From Planctomycetota bacterium (lineage in GTDB: Bacteria; Planctomycetota; Phycisphaerae; UBA1845; UTPLA1), in contig JAATGM010000039.1 of NCBI GenBank assembly GCA_015654675.1, positions 59,147 to 123,146 of the forward strand: a DNA stretch of 64,000 nucleotides, written 5' to 3'. The notes beneath the pieces are model-generated. The model was not told the DNA's origin and made no database searches. It saw nothing but the letters and a program-made list of their open reading frames with translations. Position numbers and translations under genes: made by a program. Below, one piece after another: positions 61,057 through 64,000 of the stretch. Each line of letters begins with the position of its first letter. Position 1 is the first letter of the stretch.

Positions 61057-61803
61057 CTAGCAGTTTACATATTGAATCGGGTTCTGGGCGCCCTTCGCTA
61101 TGTATTGGGCGATAGAGCGGTTCTTGTAGCGGCGGCGGATTTGTTCTTCCGCCAGACAGCCGACGAATTCCATCCGGCGGCCGTCCCGGCGATTGGTTCC
61201 AGATTCCAAATGCGAAAGAAGCGTCGTGCCGGCCGGCAGCCAGGCGGCGATCTCGTAAACTTCACGGATTACTCCGCGATAGACGGCGGCGGCGAATTTG
61301 GCGTTTCGGCGCTTGGGGTTGACGACCCAAGCGGAGCGGGTGGCGTCGTAGAGTTCCTGGCGGGTCATGCTCTCGCGAAAGAGCCGGCTGATGGAGATGA
61401 GGATCATCGAGTGTTTGATGACGGCGGGTCTGGCGCCGAGCCGGGCGACGAGTTCTTCGATGGGCGCTCTTGCGCCGTCGCCAACGCCGTGTCCGCGGAC
61501 GCGGTTAGTGAGTTGCGGGACGCCGAGCAGGTCGATGGCGGCGGCTTCGATCAGGAGGGCTTCTTTTTCCGAGAGACCGTAGCGCAGGATGTCGATGCGC
61601 GGCTTGAGTCCGCCGCGGCGGAGTTCGCGCAGGATACGGGCCTTGCGCGGATCGCCCGTACCGAGGTGGGCGAGGGCGCGGCCGCCGCGACCTTTGCCGA
61701 CGTAGAAGAGCTTTCCGTCGCGCGGATCGATGTAGGCGTAGACGTAGTACTTGAGGGCGTCGCGAACCATCGCGGAGAGGGTGAGTTTTGTCGGACGCGG
61801 CAT
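61057..61803 (-). CDS. GIY-YIG domain protein
   Basis: The 248-residue protein has a GIY-YIG endonuclease module at about residues 19-105, of the LEM3-like form in which GIY reads YVY (20-22) and YIG reads YVG (34-36). The conserved Arg is R42 and Glu lies in EALLIEAAAIDLL. The C-terminal 120 residues (AWVVNPKRRNAKFAAAVYRGVIREVYEI) resemble a companion domain often fused to this module. The role may be repair or defence. A frame open to 61893 is extended by an unrelated Pro-rich leader; ATG 61803 fits the family start. Confidence 0.8.
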   Translation of the reverse strand: MPRPTKLTLSAMVRDALKYYVYAYIDPRDGKLFYVGKGRGGRALAHLGTGDPRKARILRELRRGGLKPRIDILRYGLSEKEALLIEAAAIDLLGVPQLTNRVRGHGVGDGARAPIEELVARLGARPAVIKHSMILISISRLFRESMTRQELYDATRSAWVVNPKRRNAKFAAAVYRGVIREVYEIAAWLPAGTTLLSHLESGTNRRDGRRMEFVGCLAEEQIRRRYKNRSIAQYIAKGAQNPIQYVNC

Positions 61804-61916
61804 GGTGTGCTCCGGGTGGCGGCCGAATCCTATCCGGGCGGGGAAAATGGATGAAGGCGGAATTCTGCGTGGATTGTGGCGGGGCGCTGGCAAGGGCTTC
61901 GAAAAGTAGAACGTTC

Positions 61917-61973
61917 CTAACTGCTTCGGTGGGTGATAGGATGGGGGAGGACGATGCGTGCGATGCGCGGCAT
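61917..61973 (-). pseudogene. RAYT (REP-associated tyrosine transposase) 5' remnant A
   Basis: The minus strand reads MPRIARIVLPHPITHRSS and stops. The first 15 residues match the conserved start of RAYT transposases (Y1/TnpA_REP family, MPRxARxVxPxxxxHxTQRG). The rest of the gene is missing. The 5' flank (up to about 62022) is shared with remnant B. Confidence 0.7.
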
Positions 61974-62022
61974 TGGCGAAACAGAATGGCGGGAATTGAA
62001 GGGACGGGCGAGAGATAAATGG
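61931..62022 (-). repeat. Direct repeat A: RAYT 5' end plus its upstream flank
   Basis: The first 73 bases (61931-62003) match 62817-62889 at 69 positions. Similarity continues with small indels through the GGCTGCCCCG / GGCTGTCCCG word. It covers the first codons of the transposase and about 50 bases upstream of its ATG. Confidence 0.8.
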
Positions 62023-62070
62023 CTGCCCCGGGTTTCAATGCTGTCAGAATGAAGTTTCAAGAGACGCTGG

Positions 62071-62643
62071 ATGCGATACTCAAACCGTAAGCTTGGTCCG
62101 GTTGCGGCTACGGCGCTGGCAGTCGGCGTCGCATTTGTAATCGCCGTCGCGTGGTTCATTGTGCCCAGGAGGGACGAAACCTATCGTGATGACAAGGTGC
62201 GGGGCGGAGAAATCACAAGCCCGTTTTTCAAGCTCTTGGTCCACGTTTCGAGACCGCAGTTTCTCACGGTGTTCGGTCGGACCTACGAAGGCGTGCGGGG
62301 GATGGCACCGTACTACTTTGAGATTCCGGAACTTGGCTCCATCTTGTTCGTTACGGAGGACGAAGCGGGCAAGGCCACGGTCCATGTAGTGAATCTACAG
62401 AACAAGAGTGAAGCATCCATCGATGCCGGGTCTATCCTATTTGGGTGGGGTATTGGTGGCCGTCACAAGTCCGGGGACAATAATGCTGATTACATCGAAT
62501 GCGTGCTGGGTCACGTTATTACGCTCGTTAGCCAGTCACTTCCAGTTTGGAAGGAAGTGACGGATGTGAATCTCGACTCCCGGCGAATCGAGCGTCGGGA
62601 AATGTTGAGATTCGATAAGCATGGAAAAATCTCCGAGCGGTAG
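62071..62643 (+). CDS. Orphan membrane protein between two RAYT remnants
   Basis: The 190-residue protein has a basic start, one membrane helix (ATALAVGVAFVIAVAWFIV) and a soluble domain of about 150 residues of unknown fold (YYFEIPELGSILFVTEDEAGKATVHVVNL, ADYIECVLGHVITLVSQSLPVW). GC content is visibly lower than in the surroundings, which suggests acquisition. It lies between two same-oriented RAYT 5' remnants on the opposite strand. Confidence 0.6.
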   Translation: MRYSNRKLGPVAATALAVGVAFVIAVAWFIVPRRDETYRDDKVRGGEITSPFFKLLVHVSRPQFLTVFGRTYEGVRGMAPYYFEIPELGSILFVTEDEAGKATVHVVNLQNKSEASIDAGSILFGWGIGGRHKSGDNNADYIECVLGHVITLVSQSLPVWKEVTDVNLDSRRIERREMLRFDKHGKISER

Positions 62644-62718
62644 TCGCACTGAACTCGCTTGGCGCGTCCGGTGGAGCATGACCATTGGGGAAGGATTGGG
62701 GTGCTCACGAGGAAAAAG

Positions 62719-62859
62719 GCGTCATTCAGGATTGTCTAATTCTTCGCGGGGGAAGTCGAGGTAGGCGGCGCGGTCGTTGGGGGTGAAGAAGCCGGGTTGG
62801 CGGTTGTTTCCGCGTTGGGTGATATGATGGGGGAGGACGATGCGTGCGATGCGCGGCAT
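62719..62859 (-). pseudogene. RAYT (REP-associated tyrosine transposase) 5' remnant B
   Basis: The minus strand reads 46 residues starting MPRIARIVLPHHITQRGNNR and continuing through FFTPNDRAAYLDF, then a premature stop. This is the N-terminal beta hairpin and first helix of the Y1 transposase fold; the catalytic HUH and Tyr motifs that should follow are missing. It is a truncated copy, longer than remnant A. Confidence 0.82.
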
Positions 62860-62908
62860 TGGCGAAGAAGGATGGCGGGAATTGAAGGGCGGGCAGGAAA
62901 TGGGTGGC
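62817..62908 (-). repeat. Direct repeat B: RAYT 5' end plus its upstream flank
   Basis: This is the partner of direct repeat A, in the same orientation about 890 bases away. The two copies bracket the orphan membrane protein gene, so recombination between them could delete or excise it. Confidence 0.8.
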
Positions 62909-62912
62909 TGTC

Positions 62913-62945
62913 CCGAACGGAACGGATAACGGAACGGATGAACGG
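62913..62945 (+). repeat. Short ACGGA-rich tandem repeat
   Basis: Two near-identical 12-13 base units (GGAACGGATAAC and GGAACGGATGAAC) lie in tandem just upstream of RAYT remnant B (minus strand). It is a microsatellite-scale repeat with no evident function. Confidence 0.5.
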
Positions 62946-63026
62946 CTGGTTAGCGGGTGGCTGGCCTGATTTCGTTTCGGCGACCAACTTACAGCCGTCC
63001 TGTTTCTTCAACCAGTTCGTAGCCAA

Positions 63027-64000
63027 TCATGGCAGTCTCGCCACAAATTCCTGAATATCCAGCCCGTTGATGGTCCCGTCTCCATTCACGTCTGCCGCAC
63101 AGATAATCGCCGGATCGGATTGCGGCGATAGCAGCGTCGTGACCAGCGGGGATGCGTCTGCTCCATTCACGACTCCGTCACGATTCACGTCACCTGCGAT
63201 GCAGGGCGTCAGCGCCAAATTCAACACCGAAAATGCCGACCGACCGTTGACCTCCACCAGGGTGACGAACGCGACATTCCGCGGCGCTGCCGCCGGTGAA
63301 TTGGGGATGATGAACGAACCGTTTATCGAGCCGTCGAGCTGCGTGAAGATGCCATCCAGGACCAATTGTGCGTCGAGCAAGAGTCGCATTTGATGATTCG
63401 GCGCAAAGCCCGAGCCGTGGAACGAAATCGGCTGACCCACCTGTCCCATCGTCGGGTTGATGGTCATCTGCGGTTGCGACTCCTCGTATTGGATTTGGAA
63501 TTCGCCATCGGCGCGATCGACGAATTGCCCGCCGCCTGACACGTCCTGAGCCACGACCGTCAGCGGGACCACCGGAGCAACGAAGCCAAGCTCAGCATAG
63601 TTCGCCATGACCACGACTCGCGGTTCGGGAGAATCTGGTGGATGGACGTCGACCCGGAATTCATTCACGATTGAGGGCGGCGGAAGCGAATGGCCCGTTC
63701 CCATCACGTAGTTGCGGTACTGTACCTGCGACGTCGGTTGTCCATTTCCCGGCCAGAAAATGGTGAGTTCGACCCCTGTTTCGATGCCCGGTATGCCCGC
63801 GACCAAAACCCCTGTCGCGGGGTTGCCATCCACATTGAACAGCCAGTAGAAGCGGGTCGCCGACGGCGGGCCGGAATCGAACGGCGTGGTCGTCGCCAGC
63901 GCAAGCTCGATCAGGGCCTCGTCGCAGCAGTGATAAGCATGCACCGTGTCGAGATCGGCGCGGCCCAAGCCGGGCGGCACGTCTCCCCGGACGTCCTGTA
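63027..64000 (-). CDS. C-terminal part of a secreted dockerin-type protein (5' truncated by the window)
   Basis: The minus-strand frame is open to the right edge of the window, so the start is outside; a GTG at 63980 is probably internal. The visible 324 residues contain beta-rich segments, an IPT/Ig-like stretch (PTMGQVGQPISFHGSGF), and two C-terminal dockerin-type repeats, GDVNRDGVVNGADASPL and ADVNGDGTINGLDIQEF. Upstream residues VDGNPATG resemble calcium-binding or adhesive surface proteins. Unlike most of the window, here the + strand is C-rich and the coding strand G-rich. Confidence 0.78.
   Translation of the reverse strand, partial: QDVRGDVPPGLGRADLDTVHAYHCCDEALIELALATTTPFDSGPPSATRFYWLFNVDGNPATGVLVAGIPGIETGVELTIFWPGNGQPTSQVQYRNYVMGTGHSLPPPSIVNEFRVDVHPPDSPEPRVVVMANYAELGFVAPVVPLTVVAQDVSGGGQFVDRADGEFQIQYEESQPQMTINPTMGQVGQPISFHGSGFAPNHQMRLLLDAQLVLDGIFTQLDGSINGSFIIPNSPAAAPRNVAFVTLVEVNGRSAFSVLNLALTPCIAGDVNRDGVVNGADASPLVTTLLSPQSDPAIICAADVNGDGTINGLDIQEFVARLP

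Overview
The window looks like a chromosomal segment of a GC-rich planctomycete, most likely from the Phycisphaerae side of the phylum (inference). The evidence is a dcw cluster that ends after ftsQ with no ftsA or ftsZ; three secreted proteins with C-terminal dockerin-like calcium repeats (GDxNxDGxVxxxD type); and a membrane protein ending in the CxxCxYDLxG...RCPECG zinc ribbon that is frequent in planctomycete proteins. The MurE DNPR motif predicts meso-diaminopimelate peptidoglycan. The + strand is G-rich almost throughout, whichever strand is coding, so it is probably the leading strand.

Layout. 1-1.4 kb: end of a membrane protein and a GT4 glycosyltransferase. 1.5-18.0 kb: a co-oriented division and cell wall cluster, mraZ-rsmH-(LysM protein)-ftsL-ftsI-murE-murF-mraY-ftsW-murG-murC-murB-ddl-ftsQ. 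It lacks murD at its usual place between mraY and ftsW. 18.1-23.6 kb: a polytopic membrane protein, a secreted protein with the hallmarks of the guanidino-modifying (peptidyl-arginine/agmatine deiminase) fold, and a large secreted dockerin-type protein ending at a strong terminator. 23.7-33.4 kb: a basic protein of unknown function, rnpA, a GH3-family adenylating enzyme with a membrane-anchored alpha/beta hydrolase, an LCAT-like lipoprotein, a SpoU methyltransferase, a tandem ACT protein, a beta-helix protein, a second GT4 enzyme and a DinB-like protein.

33.4-35.6 kb is a scarred accessory island: a TGAGA-rich array, one copy of a 128-nt dispersed repeat, an orphan RHS tip with an overlapping membrane/zinc-ribbon gene, and REP-like palindromes. 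35.6-42.5 kb is a minus-strand block: GH8 glucanase with dockerin, MscL, DUF72, M24 peptidase, alpha/beta hydrolase, a GlsB/YeaQ-type protein and a large polytopic protein.

42.7-60.5 kb is one long + strand locus for a type IV pilus / type II secretion-like machine: pseudopilins, PilM-N-O-P-like proteins, a secretin with an extra C-terminal TPR, a TPR lipoprotein, the PilB/GspE ATPase and the PilC/GspF platform. Four signalling genes (histidine kinase, receiver, HD-GYP, STAS) sit inside it, joined mainly by 4-nt overlaps. No PilT or prepilin peptidase is present here. 60.5-64 kb is a second scarred region: the other copy of the 128-nt repeat, a GIY-YIG protein, two truncated RAYT transposase 5' ends flanking an orphan membrane protein, and a dockerin-type protein running off the right edge.
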